NCBI GenBank assembly: GCA_946894095.1
Contig: OX335653.1
Coordinates: 14,885,001 to 14,949,000 of the forward strand
Direction of reading: 5' to 3'
Length of the DNA stretch: 64,000 bases
Origin: Incurvaria masculella
Taxonomy: Eukaryota > Arthropoda > Insecta > Lepidoptera > Incurvariidae
The notes below the pieces were generated by a model, which saw only the letters and a program-made list of their open reading frames with translations, had not been told where the DNA came from and made no database searches. Shown here in pieces: positions 53,326 through 64,000 of the stretch (position 1 is the first letter of the stretch; each line of letters starts with the position of its first letter). The position numbers were made by a program, and so were the translations under genes.

Positions 53326-54088
53326 AGTTTAAAATTATTATTAATAAATAAGTATAAATAAATATTTAAGTAAAGAGATAATATATTTGTAGTATTTACT
53401 GTAGATATAATGCTAAATAAATTACTTTTTATTTTAGCTGTTGTGATCTTTCGCTGTGATCAAAAATGCTTTTTAAGTACAGAAGTGAATTTCCAGGAAT
53501 TACAATTGTTGCCTCTTTATGAATTTCGTAACGACATATACCTACATCTTCCTTTCATTTTTTTTATATATTTAAAATTGTAAAGCATTTTCTTTGACTG
53601 TGTAAAATTAACATTAATGTTAATGAATAATAGATATTAAAATAATTGGTTGTATTTTGTTTCAAATTAATTTACATCTCAAAATCATCATTTCAGTTAA
53701 TTTTCATAAATCTAATTACAATTTATTCAATGTAAATGTCGCTGCTTACCCTGAAATACTTAAGTAAATGGTCATTAAAACACACAATATAGTTGGTCTG
53801 CCGCCACAGAAGAGAAAAAGATGGTGACTGTGTCATGTGGTCGTACTCGCGACTCCGCCGTATGGACAAACCGAGCATACAATCGTATGGTAAGCCGGCC
53901 GCGTATCGTAACACACAGTCCAAATATCGCAAACATGCAAACCCTCCAATACGTCCCCGACTATGTTTGCGTGGTGCATGTACGTTAGAGTTGGGTTGGT
54001 AGCATTAGAAAATTGGGGACAGCTGGTCCCATAGCAGACGCACTAGATGTCACATCGATTTGAGCCTGCCACAGAAGCAAAGCTGGTT

Positions 54089-54608
54089 TTTTTTAATGCA
54101 ACCTGACATGGATGGCTAATAACACACAATTACCGTAAATATCCGTCGCTTATTCCAAGGAATGTGACATGAATATATCTATAATCGACCGTAAAGCAAG
54201 GACACCTCAATTGAAGAAAGGTCGTTTATACATACATTCATGTCACATTCCACACAATTACCGTTAAGATATTAGCCCAATACACCACATTCCCGAAGGA
54301 ATTAGGTGCCATGCCAAGACCTTACCTTTTTGAGTATGGCTACATTGTACTGGATGGAAAACACGGACAATTTTTCATTCTCGCTTCGACCATCTTTTCA
54401 TCCAATGCGATGGTACTACCCCGGGCGAGCTTAAACCCTACCACCTAGTATGGGAAGGGGACCTACCGTTTTACATGGATTCCGAACCATGGAGCAGCCC
54501 GCGTTCGTGACGAAATGCACTTGCAAAGAAAGTGGTGCATGCCGGGGCGAGGAATTGAACCCAGACCTCTGGTACGCTCGGCCAGTCCCCGCGCCACTAG
54601 GCTAGGAG
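54089..54608 (-). mobile_element. SINE, tRNA-like head, interrupted near its tail
   Basis: Minus-strand copy with ATTGAACCCAGACCTCTGG in the head. Near the tail, CACACAATTACCGT occurs twice, flanking about 110 bases of another repeat (54134-54240). Confidence 0.85.
54134..54240. mobile_element. Insert in SINE, with GGAATGTGACATGAAT inverted ends
   Basis: Contains CCAAGGAATGTGACATGAAT near one end and ATTCATGTCACATTCC at the other. Flanked by a direct repeat of about 14 bases of SINE sequence. Related DNA (CATGTCACATTCCTTGGAAT) lies near 56390. Confidence 0.7.
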
Positions 54609-55029
54609 CCCTATTTCTTAACCTTTTATTAAATTCTGATTTTAGACTACCTTCAGCCAACTCTAGGTCGCCTTCACCTACAGAACACCTAAAGACAAAC
54701 AGACGAACCGCGCTGTCTCACACCATCTCGCAATCTCATCTATTTATTATTGAAACTCCGCGATGCGGTGGGAGCGAATAGGACCTCTTCAACTATTCCT
54801 ATTCTGCTAAGCTCAGACGTAAATATCATTATCCTTCGAACGGGGGTCGCTGTAAAGGTTTCAATGTCATGGCCCCTAAACGGAGGGCTTACGACTTCGA
54901 GGCTTTGACTTTTTTTTCGATAGCGGCTGAGAATATGCTCTGTAGATTAGTTGTATGTACAGACTGTCCAGTAATTAATGGATAATATTCAAATGGCTTA
55001 TACCAAAAAATATCTATCCTAAGTAGCAT

Positions 55030-55370
55030 TGAGCGCAGCTAGCTCAGGGGCGAGGCAACTTACCTTGCATGCCAGAGCCCATGGGTTCCAATCCCCGCCC
55101 CGTTCCTGAGTTGAATTAGTACATTTTGTCACGAATCCGAGCCGTTCCATGGTTCGAAATCCATGTTAAACTGTAGGTCCTCTTTCCATACTAGGTGGTA
55201 GGGTTAGGCGCGCCCGGATTGGTACCACCGCGTTGGATGAAAGTGGGTCGAAATGGCACTGAAAAATTGACCGTCTTTTCCGTTCAGCCATCTCATTCTT
55301 TCAGTACTTTTAAAGGGAAGGTCCTCCCATCGCGTCTAATTCATTCGGGAATGCTGTGTTTTATTTTTTT
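55030..55370 (+). mobile_element. SINE, tRNA-like head variant, 3' truncated
   Basis: Head GCGCAGCTAGCTCAGGGGCG with box B-like GGGTTCCAATCC; body TACTAGGTGGTAGGGTTAG; stops at TCGGGAATGCTGTG. Confidence 0.8.
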
Positions 55371-56229
55371 ATTGTTTGTATTTTTATCCAATATCCATAT
55401 ATTTCCAAATATATAAAAAACAAGATATGATTTAAAACAAAACCTGATTATATAATTTTGTAAGCAACGACCACGCATGAATGATTTTTTATCGCCTTAC
55501 ATTCCTGAAAATCAGAATAAATTCATGCGTATATGGCACCAGGATCTGCGTAATTGAGCAAAAGGCTGTGCCATTAATCTTGTTACTGTGTATGTAGTTA
55601 CATATGCCTATAGCCTTCTGGATAGGTCTATAAACACCGAGGTGGAGCGCTGAATTCGATTTCCGGTGACAACGACTTCTTTTCGTCATTCTGAGTTTTG
55701 AAAGTATATTACATTATTTGGAACCGATGTAAGACTGTATGTTTCTCTAGGACTTTCGGATTAGGTACTACATTGGCTGAAACATGGTCGAAATTAAAGA
55801 ACAAATGATGAAGAACAAAATATATAGCCAAATGAAGACACTATACTTTGTTCTTTTGGTGAGGCACGCCTATAGAACAATAACTTGGCACTAATGGGAA
55901 TTATGCCAGCGCTCGGTGGTAAGCGAAAAAGAGTAATGTAGGTGCCAATGAATCGATATACTTACAGCATGGACGTTTTCAAGTGTGCCAATAGTATCAG
56001 TCACGTAAGCGCAAAGAAAGCAATGGCGTCGACAGAGCAACGCAATCAAACCTCCCAGTAGCTGTCTCCGAAAAAAACACAGAAGAGAAACTAAATGAGA
56101 AGTGTATATACGTATACGTGTATATACGTATGAAGTGCTATAACGCAGTTATAGCGTTAAATAAATGTATGTAGATGAAGGCATGGATTACGGGAAGAGG
56201 GACTGTAGGAGAATTCCAAATTATGGGTA

Positions 56230-56370
56230 TACGGCTGGTGGCGCAATTGGTTAGACGCAATACCCGCGAATGGTATGTTTTGCTGGTACGGGTCCAGCCT
56301 TGCAGTATATTCGTAAAGTAGTGGTTTTTACAGGGTTTAATCTTTCTTTAATTAATGTGTCCTTGCTTAA
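56230..56370 (+). mobile_element. tRNA-like sequence followed by a dispersed repeat
   Basis: TGGCGCAATTGGTTAGACGC and GGTACGGGTCCAGCC resemble boxes A and B. The following CTTGCAGTATATTCGTAAAG and TCTTTCTTTAATTAATGT recur at 51085-51150. Confidence 0.45.
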
Positions 56371-56636
56371 CGGTCGATTATACATACATACATGTCACAT
56401 TCCTTGGAATAAACGGCGTACATGCTTAGTACGAAAAAGTATATTTACTTTAATACGTTTGCTCAAAACGTCATACTTTTTGAGAAAAAGTTTAATTTCT
56501 GAAGCGCAAAATACAATTGCAAAATAACAGCACTGACAGGACCCTGATCACGTGAACACGTTCTTTGATCTGACGTTCCAACACAACACGAGCCTTCCAA
56601 AACACATGCGACTTTATTTGCGTGTGGCATGTAGGT

Positions 56637-56948
56637 TGTCAGCCTCGGTAGCTCAATGTGCGACGCCTTGCGAATCGATAAGCACCTCTGAGCGCGGTTA
56701 GGTTCTGGATGGATGACCATTTACAACCGTTGAGGCTGGCCGTGGTTCGAATTCCACGTAATACCATCGCATTGAATGAACGATGGTCGAAATGGCAATG
56801 AAAATTATCCGTGTCTTCCACCCAGTGCAATTTAGCCGAGCAATATAATGAAGGTCCTGGCGTGGCACCTAGTTCCCATGTGGTGTGTTAGGCTAATATC
56901 CGTCGGTCAGTTCGGTATTAGCCACCAATGACTAGTTACATAAAAAAA
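56637..56948 (+). mobile_element. SINE, diverged 5S-like head, small internal deletion
   Basis: Head TCAGCCTCGGTAGCTCAATG, CTGAGCGCGGTTAGGTTCTG with GGATGACC; body starts at ATACCATCGCATTGAATG after loss of the usual AACTGTAGGTCC segment. It shows the un-duplicated form of the head that carries a hairpin at 36092. Confidence 0.85.
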
Positions 56949-57004
56949 AACCTTAAAGTTGGGTTGGACGATTTAGAAAATTGGCGACACATCTCCTTCC
57001 TGTT

Positions 57005-57250
57005 TCGATCTGGGGAAAAAACTGTATCGGAGTGCCGCGTGCTATCGGGCTGCTCGCAATAAAAGCGACAAACCCGCGCAGTTATCAGCTCGGCCCCGAT
57101 TTACGCCCCCCCTCGCAAATAAAACAAGATCCGCCTCACTCGCCCCGGGGGCCCACTCGGACTGTGCCGAGCTCGCCTCTGGATATTGAGAGTCGTAAGC
57201 AAATACGCTGGGACGGCGCAGTGCTCGTCTTCGCGGTTCCAGGTTCCATT
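57005..57250. other. GC-rich patch in the 5' intron
   Basis: CGGCCCCGATTTACGCCCCC, CTCGCCCCGGGGGCCCACTC and ATTGAGAGTCG. Unique in the window. Open 112-codon plus frame without recognisable domains. Confidence 0.25.
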
Positions 57251-57769
57251 TCCTTCGACATATTAGAGATGTCCCTGGAACGTTTAGTAACCCTTCAAAT
57301 GTTAGGAAATTTGTCATAGGTTGTTAATAATCATGATAACTGATTATTTCCGGTTAGGTTAGGTTAGGGTTCAAATCAAATTATTTAATTTCGGCGAATG
57401 TAGAAATAATCAGGATTTTTGTGTGGCCCGTAGCCAAGTTGTTAACCTAGTGTATTGTGTCGAAGACAACCGATAAGAATCCCGGGGTATGCACTTCTTG
57501 ACTGGAAGAAATCACTTTTAGTGATTCAAAAAGTGAGCCACAAACTCTCCGTAGACAATCTGGGCGTGTATTCTTGGCAGTCAGTCATTGCAGATTCAGT
57601 AGAGTTAACAGAAGAAGAATTTACTTTGACATTACTTTGGCATTCTAGAAACCGATCGCAGCGCCACACGGAATGAGTGGGCACGGAATTAAACGTTTAC
57701 ATATGTAATAGTCGTTGTTTGTATGGACGATGAAAACACACACCTTTATGTGGTTGGCCAGCCGACTTC

Positions 57770-57850
57770 AACGAATCGTTTCTCAAACTCATTTCTCTGC
57801 CGCACCGCCCGGGTTTGGAGCTATCTGCCGAAAAGTGCCTTTCCTTATAC
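57770..57850 (+). pseudogene. LINE ORF2 C-terminal remnant (SNSF motif), second copy
   Basis: Plus-strand frame RFSNSFLCRTARVWSYLP followed by KSAFP. Better preserved than at 36817. No longer ORF around it. Confidence 0.6.
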
Positions 57851-58299
57851 CTACAAATTGTGAGTTTTCTAAAGTAAGTGAAGCAAGCTTGTAACTCGGC
57901 TATAGTCCACTGGTATCGTGTCTCGGAGAGGGTGGTTTCACCAGGTAAGGTTATTTGGCGTTCCTTTACCTTTTCTTTCTCCGCATTTACCGTTTTTTTC
58001 ATAGAAAAGACCGTAGTTCGAAGTTCATGAGTACCCGATTCGACCGGTTCTTACAGCGGTCTTCACGCTCGGCGTGCTATCAATTTGACGCAAATTCCTA
58101 CAAAATAAAACGTACAATAACTTGAAAGTTAATTTTTTCGACGTTACGGCTCCATGCAATAGCCATTTTGGCATTAAAAATAAAGGGTATCTTTTAAATA
58201 AATAATATCGACCGAAGTTGATAATATTATTTATCCGAAAAGTTAGTAAACAAGGATAATAGCTGAAATAATATTCCTAACTTGTTACTTATACAATTT

Positions 58300-58415
58300 T
58301 CATTACATTTCATTTTTAATACGTCTTTTTGGTACACAATAATATACTTAGACACGTCAAAAAAGGTACATATTAAAATCAAGATAAAATAATACAAAAT
58401 CGATTGAATTTTGAT
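58300..58415. repeat. Dispersed ~120-bp repeat, copy 2
   Basis: Matches 9008-9125 (ATACTTAGACACGTCAAAAA, TACAAAATCGATTGAATT). Confidence 0.7.
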
Positions 58416-59095
58416 GATGGATTGATACAATTTAGTTTGCTGGCATATATTTGGAACCTACCATAATTAAGTCATTTCAATTAATGTTTACCATCTCGTC
58501 TCTTCTCACAGTTCAGTCTATTTATTTTGATAGCGGCACAATAACGCGCAGATACAACGGAGCACCGGAATCACAGCCATGAAGGTAGAAACGTAAGCAA
58601 ATTTGTTCTAGGAGCAATAACAAAGGGTCGTGTGCGGAGCGCGAACAGACGAAGCCGCCGGTCTAACTAAATTAAGATTTCTTCGTTAAAGCTACGATAA
58701 ATTCCTATTTGTGATCAGTGTACTTAGCGCACGGCAGTTGGATTAAATCCAGCATTGAGGGTTTTACAGGAGCATCACTAGATCCAGAATGAAAGAGACG
58801 GAAATGTAGTTGTCGGTGGAATTTTACCGCCGACGTCCTTTTCGACAACTCTTGAATAGGGCCAATCACAGGTCCATCTCAATTAGAAGGCTTTTTCCAT
58901 ATTTCGACTGAAATTTCATATTTAAACGGGTATTCGTTTAAATGAAGACCGTGCCTTGCTGTCCTACAATTATAGAGTGTCTGTTTGATTGTCTGTACTT
59001 ACATCGAGGTATATACACGTTTTATTTACTTCCTCGAGTAATTGTCTTTTAAATACTGTTACTATTGTGAATTTAAAGATGTTTCATACTTTTTA

Positions 59096-59263
59096 GGGCC
59101 CAGTGCACGAATGGACAAAATATCAAAATCAACGTCAGCGTATGATTAAACACGTCACTTTGTGTGGACAGTATGAAAGGAACTCCATGCGGTTCACGAA
59201 AAGTGACGTGTTTGAACATTGATAACTAAGCCGTCTCTTAGTGCAATTGGGGCTTAGTCTGCA
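59096..59263. mobile_element. Foldback MITE with AAACACGTCACTTT arms
   Basis: AAACACGTCACTTT pairs with AAAGTGACGTGTTT. Outer ends GGCCCAGTGCAC and GTGCAATTGGGGC are partly complementary. About 168 bases, no coding capacity. Confidence 0.65.
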
Positions 59264-60082
59264 ATTAAAGGGGTTTTGCTAACAATGTTTTATTTAGTTA
59301 ATATATTGATAGATTCCATTGAAGCAAAGTAATATTTTCAACTTTGAGAAAGGGTTGAAAAGTCAATCGATATGTCCTTTTCTATCTATTCTCGGTAAGG
59401 GTGTTTGCGAGTTATTCCGTAATATTTGGCATTCATTGAATTCGCTAGAAATTATTGTTTCTTCCATTACCTAATTTCAAAGTAAACGCCAATTAGTAGC
59501 CCAGCACTTAAATACCTTCAATAAGTGATTTAATAAGGCGGGGCGAGTCAGTTAACTATCAAAGAAGTCGAGGAATAATCGAGTCAGCTTGTAACTTTAG
59601 AACTACTTACCCGATTTTATGCCGTTTACCTTTGTATACCTATGTTATTTTGCTATAGCTTGTTTTTTTCCTTCAGTTTTAGTTCAGCAACATTGCAACA
59701 TGATAAACACGCGCGAAGCTTTCATAGAAAGAAAACTTCCCATAACTTCCGCGGTCGAGAGCTTTTAAATTTTCTTCTAGGCAATCTTCTAAATTATTTG
59801 TTTAGTTAGATAACTACGGATAATAAAAGCGATAAATAAAAAGCATGAAAATGTTGAAAATCCTTTGTAAATGATTTTAATGTTTATCTATTACGAAAGA
59901 TCTGTTTTCAGAAAGAACAATTCAATAAAAAAGTTTTAAACTCAATTCATTATTGATATCTGCCAAGCGTTTCTTTTATTATTTAAATGTAACGTTTCAC
60001 ATATTTTTCTATGGTTCAAACATTTTGAACAACGTCCAAAACTGGCCCCTTCAAAAAACTTCTTACTCGCATAAAGTAAAAA

Positions 60083-60412
60083 AAAAAGATAAACCGGCTG
60101 AATGCAAGTCGAGCACGCACACGAAGGGTTCCGTACCATCGCACAAGATTTATCACAAAAAATAAGTTTTTTGTATACCCCATACAAAAAACTTATTTTG
60201 TTGGATAATATAAAAATATTATTTTAAAATTCTTATAGCGGCAAAATAAATACACACTCTGTAAAATTTTAGCTTCCTAACTATTACGGTTCATGAGATA
60301 CAGTCCTGTGACAGACAGACGGACAGACGGACGGACGGACGGACGGACGGACGAACGGACGGACAGCGGAGGCTTTGTAATAGGTTCCGTTGCCACCCTT
60401 TGGGTACGGAAC
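60083..60412 (-). mobile_element. (GTCC)n repeat, full copy with a novel hairpin
   Basis: Minus-strand copy with a long GGAC run (about 60318-60363). At 60159-60199 it carries an 18-base perfect inverted repeat that other copies lack. Confidence 0.85.
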
Positions 60413-61083
60413 AAAATAAGATAATCGCGAAATATTTGAATGTCTCATGAATGTTGTAAGGGGTACAAAATTCATGGGAAGCAAGTATTGCGACGCATTG
60501 AAATTTGAAATGTATGCTGAAGTTTTGATTTTTTTTGTGAAAAACTCGGTTTGCTTCATTGTGCTGCTGACTGGAACTAAATCATGAGTTTGTAGAGGAT
60601 AACAAAGTATGTTCCAAAACTAAAACCCGACTACTGAAAAACGCTTTGAAAAGTATGTAAGAAAATAAAAATATTCTCACCTAAAGTTTTTATGTACAAA
60701 CCTTTCAATGGCATTTATCGTATATTCACCGAAAATTCTAATTCGAAATTATTCCCAATTATAGCGTTCATGTAAGCAAAGCAACCGCTTTAAACAAATA
60801 TATTATTTAAACTAGCTGCGGTACCCGGCTCCGCTCGGGTTAGTGTCGGCTAAATTATCTCATGGATAAAAAGTAGCCCACATGACTGGTCCAAAATAGG
60901 GTCAAACTGGTCCAGGACAATGTATCCATGTACCAAATTTAATCAAGATCGTTCGAGCCGAAATAGCATGATTTAATGAGAAACATCCAATAATTCCCAT
61001 TTAGAGCTTCGTTGACGTTTGGTGGCTATTTAAAAAAAAACATTTGCCGCGAGAACCTTTCTGCACTTTCACTGCTACATTGC

Positions 61084-61205
61084 TTACCTAGTAAGTAACG
61101 TGTAACGTAGGTAAGTTTTGCGTGGACTCCAACCCACAGCCAGCCTCAACATCGAAAACAGTAACCCATCTCGAACCTGACTGCTCCCAGAGATGCTATA
61201 CATTG
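61084..61205 (-). mobile_element. SINE head fragment
   Basis: Minus-strand fragment with ACTCCAACCCACAGCCAGCC and AACAGTAACCCATCTCGAACC. Decayed diverged-5S type. Confidence 0.55.
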
Positions 61206-61664
61206 ATAAAATACGCATATAAATCAGGTAAGTGGTTCGCATGTTATAAGACTTTAAGACTCACTACTTACCCTTCTGGTAATGAAGCGTTATATTATGT
61301 AATCTATAAGTTTTTAGTAGAATCAGGCTAGACGTAGATACAATGCACATCTAAATCGAGTAATTGGTTCTCAAGGATTTTATTCTGTTGGTCGCTCCTC
61401 CGGCGATTTAGCGTGATGCCAAGTAGTCCTAAAGTTGCAGGAAATACCAAGCCGTACTTCAGTAAAAGTAAGCGCTGCCGCCGCAAAGCCGAGCCGTGCA
61501 TAGCATTGCAGTTTGTATGACAGCCCCATCTTAGCGTAAGCGGAACTGAATTCTATTTAGCCAATCCTAATTCCCGGGTAGTTAAATGTACATGTACTAA
61601 GTTTTACAAATCGCTAGTGCCTTGAAAATTCGCCAAACGGACACCAAACAGTCACGACGTCTGC

Positions 61665-61732
61665 CCTCACGTCCCCCCCCCTCCCCCCGCCGCCGCTCCC
61701 CGCCACCGCCCCCGGCTCCACTCCCCCTAGTG
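61665..61732. other. C-rich tract, potential G-quadruplex on the minus strand
   Basis: Several runs of four to eight C (GTCCCCCCCC, CTCCCCCCG, CTCCCCGCC, GCCCCCGG, CTCCCCCTAG) within 70 bases, so the minus strand has many G runs. Strongly unlike the A/T-rich surroundings. Confidence 0.7.
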
Positions 61733-61890
61733 TGAAGTAGCGCTACCGGCATCGTATTCGCAGCCCCGTGAAAGTTCTAAAGCCCATGGGCACATAAATT
61801 GTAGCCTATGTGTTATTCTGATGTATAAGCTATATTATTGTAAAGTTTCATTAGAATCCATTCAGTAGTTTTTACGTGAAAGAGTAACAA

Positions 61891-61943
61891 ACATCCATCC
61901 ATCCATCCATCCATCCATCCATCCATCCATCCATCCATCCATT
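61891..61943 (+). repeat. (ATCC)n microsatellite
   Basis: About 12 perfect tetranucleotide units at the tail of the RTE-like repeat. Confidence 0.95.
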
Positions 61944-62449
61944 ATTACAAACTTTCCCCTTTATAATATTTATTAGATGTGATAATAAAGCGCTTTCATT
62001 TCATACCCAACACGGCAACATAATTTTGTATTTGTGATTAGTTTATTTCCTCTAGAGGGCGTCATGTTCAATTTAATGTGACGTCACGTAGCCATAATAG
62101 ATAACGGACGGTCAAGGCGCTTTTAACGATACCGATACGATAACGATAGTTGGTAACGATGAATAGTAGTTAAATAGTTATGAGAGGACAGATGAACATA
62201 CATAAATACCGATCAAAATCATAACCGTCCTTCTTTTTCGCCGTAGTCGGGTAAAAATTCAACAAAATAACATGTTCACCCGTTCACAGACTTCATTAAA
62301 AGTCAATATATTACCTTCACGCCAATGGGTGTTATTGTGAACTAACAAAATGAGTTCGGTCGCGAACTAATTCGATTATAATAATAATTTCACAAGTAAC
62401 ATTTTTCAAGAACAAAATGGGCGTCAGAACCAATGGCTCGTATTGTTCG

Positions 62450-62786
62450 TAAGATTCGACGCCCGCCCCGTTCATGCGCCATTTTCTTTCTCTTTCTGAG
62501 TTGGTTAAGTGCATCTCGTCACGAATGCAAGGTGTTACGTGGTTCGAAATCAATGTAAAACTGTAGTTTCCCTTCGTAGGGTTAAGCCCGACCGGGTACC
62601 ATCGCTATCGATGAAAAGATGATCGAAGCGACCATAAAACATTTTTCGTGTTTTCCATCCAGTTAAATGTACCTAACCATGCTCATAAAGTGAAGGTCCT
62701 GGCATGACACCAATTTCCTTCGGGAACGTCATGAATATCATGGTATGGTATTAGCCATCAATGCCCAGTTACATAAAAAAATATAA
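62450..62786 (+). mobile_element. SINE, tRNA-type, 5' partly lost
   Basis: ATTTTCTTTCTCTTTCTGAG, ATGCAAGGTGTTACGTGGTT, then body (AGGTCCTGGCATGACACC) to CCCAGTTACATAAAAAAA. Confidence 0.85.
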
Positions 62787-62929
62787 GCATTTACGCATAC
62801 AGCTTCGTTTTTTTTGTGAATAATAAAATGTTGTTAAATAAATACTTTCTTTACTAGATTTAATGCTTTGTATTTTAATTTGTAAACTTAGACTAAGTGG
62901 ACGTTGAAAAAAAAAACAGCGGAGTTTCT

Positions 62930-63052
62930 TTCCAGTTCTTCTTCGCTGTGTTTTGTTTTGCTGAACTGGCCAATGCTAAAATATGACAAATCCGAGTGCA
63001 GTGTACTGTCTATGGATGATGAATAAACAATACAATACAATACAATATATTT
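62930..63052 (+). mobile_element. Copy of the (CAATA)n-tailed repeat, with tail
   Basis: Same family in plus orientation, ending in several CAATA units. Gives the orientation and 3' end of the family. Confidence 0.75.
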
Positions 63053-63329
63053 TTTTTCTAATGATTGAAATGTGTGTGTACTCAAGTATACTTTATGATG
63101 CGCCCGTTCCACTTTTTCTGCGATAGAACTTAAAATTCAATTCACTTTAAATTCACCACTGTGCTTCGCTGAACATGTGAAAATGTTACCGTAATATTAC
63201 GAGCCATCGAGATTGACTCGGGTTTTTATTCACCCTTCTCAAAGGTCATAAATCCCGATGTATTAAGAGGCATGGAAATGAGAGCCCCGGCCGTGACGGC
63301 CACGGTGAAGTGGAAACAGAGACGTACCT

Positions 63330-63430
63330 TGTTCGTGCGGGCGGAAGGAACGAAACTTGTCCGAAAACCAGTAAAGTTTCTCTGCGGATTCTTCTTTATT
63401 GGTTGATATAATCCGCGGATCTATTAGTTT
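63330..63430 (-). other. Weak candidate for an upstream exon (donor-like site)
   Basis: On the minus strand GAACAAG|GTACGT is a good donor and the preceding frame (LYWFSDKFRSFRPHEQ) ends in phase 1, as the Ig1 exon requires. No ATG or clear acceptor is evident in this frame and the peptide is not a signal sequence. It could be a 5' exon or chance. Confidence 0.15.
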
Positions 63431-63551
63431 TTGACGTAAGTTAGTGTAGTCTGATTACCAAGTTTAAATAAATTAAATAAAATTGGTTAAAATGTTCTGA
63501 TGTAAAAAGCCATTACATTTTACGTGCATACGGGTAACTTACAATTTTGTG

Positions 63552-63720
63552 AGCAGCTCGCAGCTCAGGACGCAGGGCATCGATACTCATGATAGATGTC
63601 ATGAGTACAATCATCCTCGTCCCGTTTGTGCATTTTTTCATTTACTGATTTGATTAATAGGATTTCGTCATGAATACGAGCTGTGCCTGGTTAATATCCA
63701 TGTGAAACTATGGATCCGAT
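63552..63720 (+). mobile_element. SINE head fragment, tRNA type
   Basis: GAGCAGCTCGCAGCTCAGGA, ATTTCGTCATGAATACGAGC and ATATCCATGTGAAACTATGG; strongly diverged and truncated. Confidence 0.6.
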
Positions 63721-64000
63721 TTATAGATTGTCGAACATATTCAAAAATCTTCTGTGTTAATGTTGTAAGTATAAACGAATCACTTTAAGGCGGGAACGGG
63801 ACGCAAAACGCGAAAAACGAAGCAAATATAGCTTTGAACAATTACGAATGAACATTCCGCCACCAAGCTGTCCACTGTGCGGACGGTATGACGGACACTC
63901 ACTAATTAGCTCCACGGGATATATGTAGGGCAGCACGAACGACTGCCCACTGTTAAGGTAGCCAGATATTCTGTGAGACTGACAGTTTTGACTGGTTATA

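Larger units (their letters stand above)
60812..61976. mobile_element. RTE-like LINE 3' repeat, split and nested
   Basis: The left part (60812-61005) has CTAGCTGCGGTACCCGGC and AAAAAGTAGCCCACATGAC. The right part (about 61760-61976) has TGTAGCCTATGTGTTATTC, CATTCAGTAGTTTTTACGTG, a (CATC)n tail and CAAACTTTCCCC. This pair of ends is widespread in arthropod genomes. Between them lie a SINE fragment and a C-rich tract, so the element is interrupted or two fragments are juxtaposed. Confidence 0.6.
35966..64000 (-). other. 5' intron or upstream DNA of the DIP gene
   Basis: 28 kb without a recognisable coding exon. Apart from the repeats and GC-rich patches listed, stretches 37610-38050, 40520-41680, 42790-46430, 48400-51330, 52270-53090, 53330-54085, 55375-56230, 57850-60080 and 63055-63550 show nothing I can support. 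The missing signal-peptide exon could be hidden here or lie beyond 64000. Confidence 0.5.

Noticed and set aside
58560..58620. Minus-strand short ORF starting MAVIPVLRCICALLCR as the missing signal peptide exon
   Set aside because: It stops after about 20 codons and no donor in a suitable phase was found before the stop.

Overview
This window looks like nuclear DNA of an insect, most likely a moth or butterfly. The exons are short, GC-rich and widely spaced, with canonical GT/AG splice sites. They lie in AT-rich DNA filled with short interspersed repeats that I recall as typical of Lepidoptera: the (GTCC)n 'GGGTTCCGTACC' family, a SINE family, and arthropod-type LINE tails. There is also a pentameric CCTAA/TTAGG tract, the insect telomere motif. 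Nothing suggests a prokaryote: no operons, no long ORFs, no ribosome-binding sites.

One host gene is clearly supported, on the minus strand. It encodes a three-immunoglobulin-domain cell-surface protein of the DIP (Dpr-interacting protein, IgLON/lachesin-like) family, closest from memory to the DIP-eta/epsilon/zeta/theta group. I can place seven exons: 35868-35965, 19427-19634, 13733-13897, 12488-12616, 9381-9515, 8644-8796 and 7223-7458. All junctions keep the reading frame and join into about 373 residues ending at a stop. A poly(A) signal lies 10 bases after the stop. The signal-peptide exon was not found; it lies further upstream or outside the window. So 35,966-64,000 is probably its 5' intron or upstream DNA, and 1-7,200 is downstream DNA.

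The rest is repeats. (1) About 20 copies of one SINE family share a single body but carry different Pol III heads: a tRNA-like head, a clear 5S rRNA-like head, and a more diverged 5S-like head. (2) A dozen copies of the (GTCC)n family occur, one inserted into another and one expanded into a 231-bp tandem array (22.2-23.7 kb). (3) There are several inverted-repeat elements: a TTAA-flanked piggyBac-like MITE whose empty site is also in the window, a TA-flanked MITE inside a SINE, a 1.1-kb element with 170-bp arms, and others. (4) Small LINE ORF2 C-terminal remnants are present.

The two most unusual items are these. First, the Ig2 exon of the DIP gene is followed by a tandem array of further copies of itself. 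Three have lost the same 21 bp, including the canonical Ig cysteine, yet the frame stays open; the array ends against a truncated SINE and a TTAGG tract lies next to the real exon. Second, at least four repeat copies carry a perfect hairpin that sister copies lack, as expected from template switching during replication. No undescribed defence-like or enzymatic gene system is visible.
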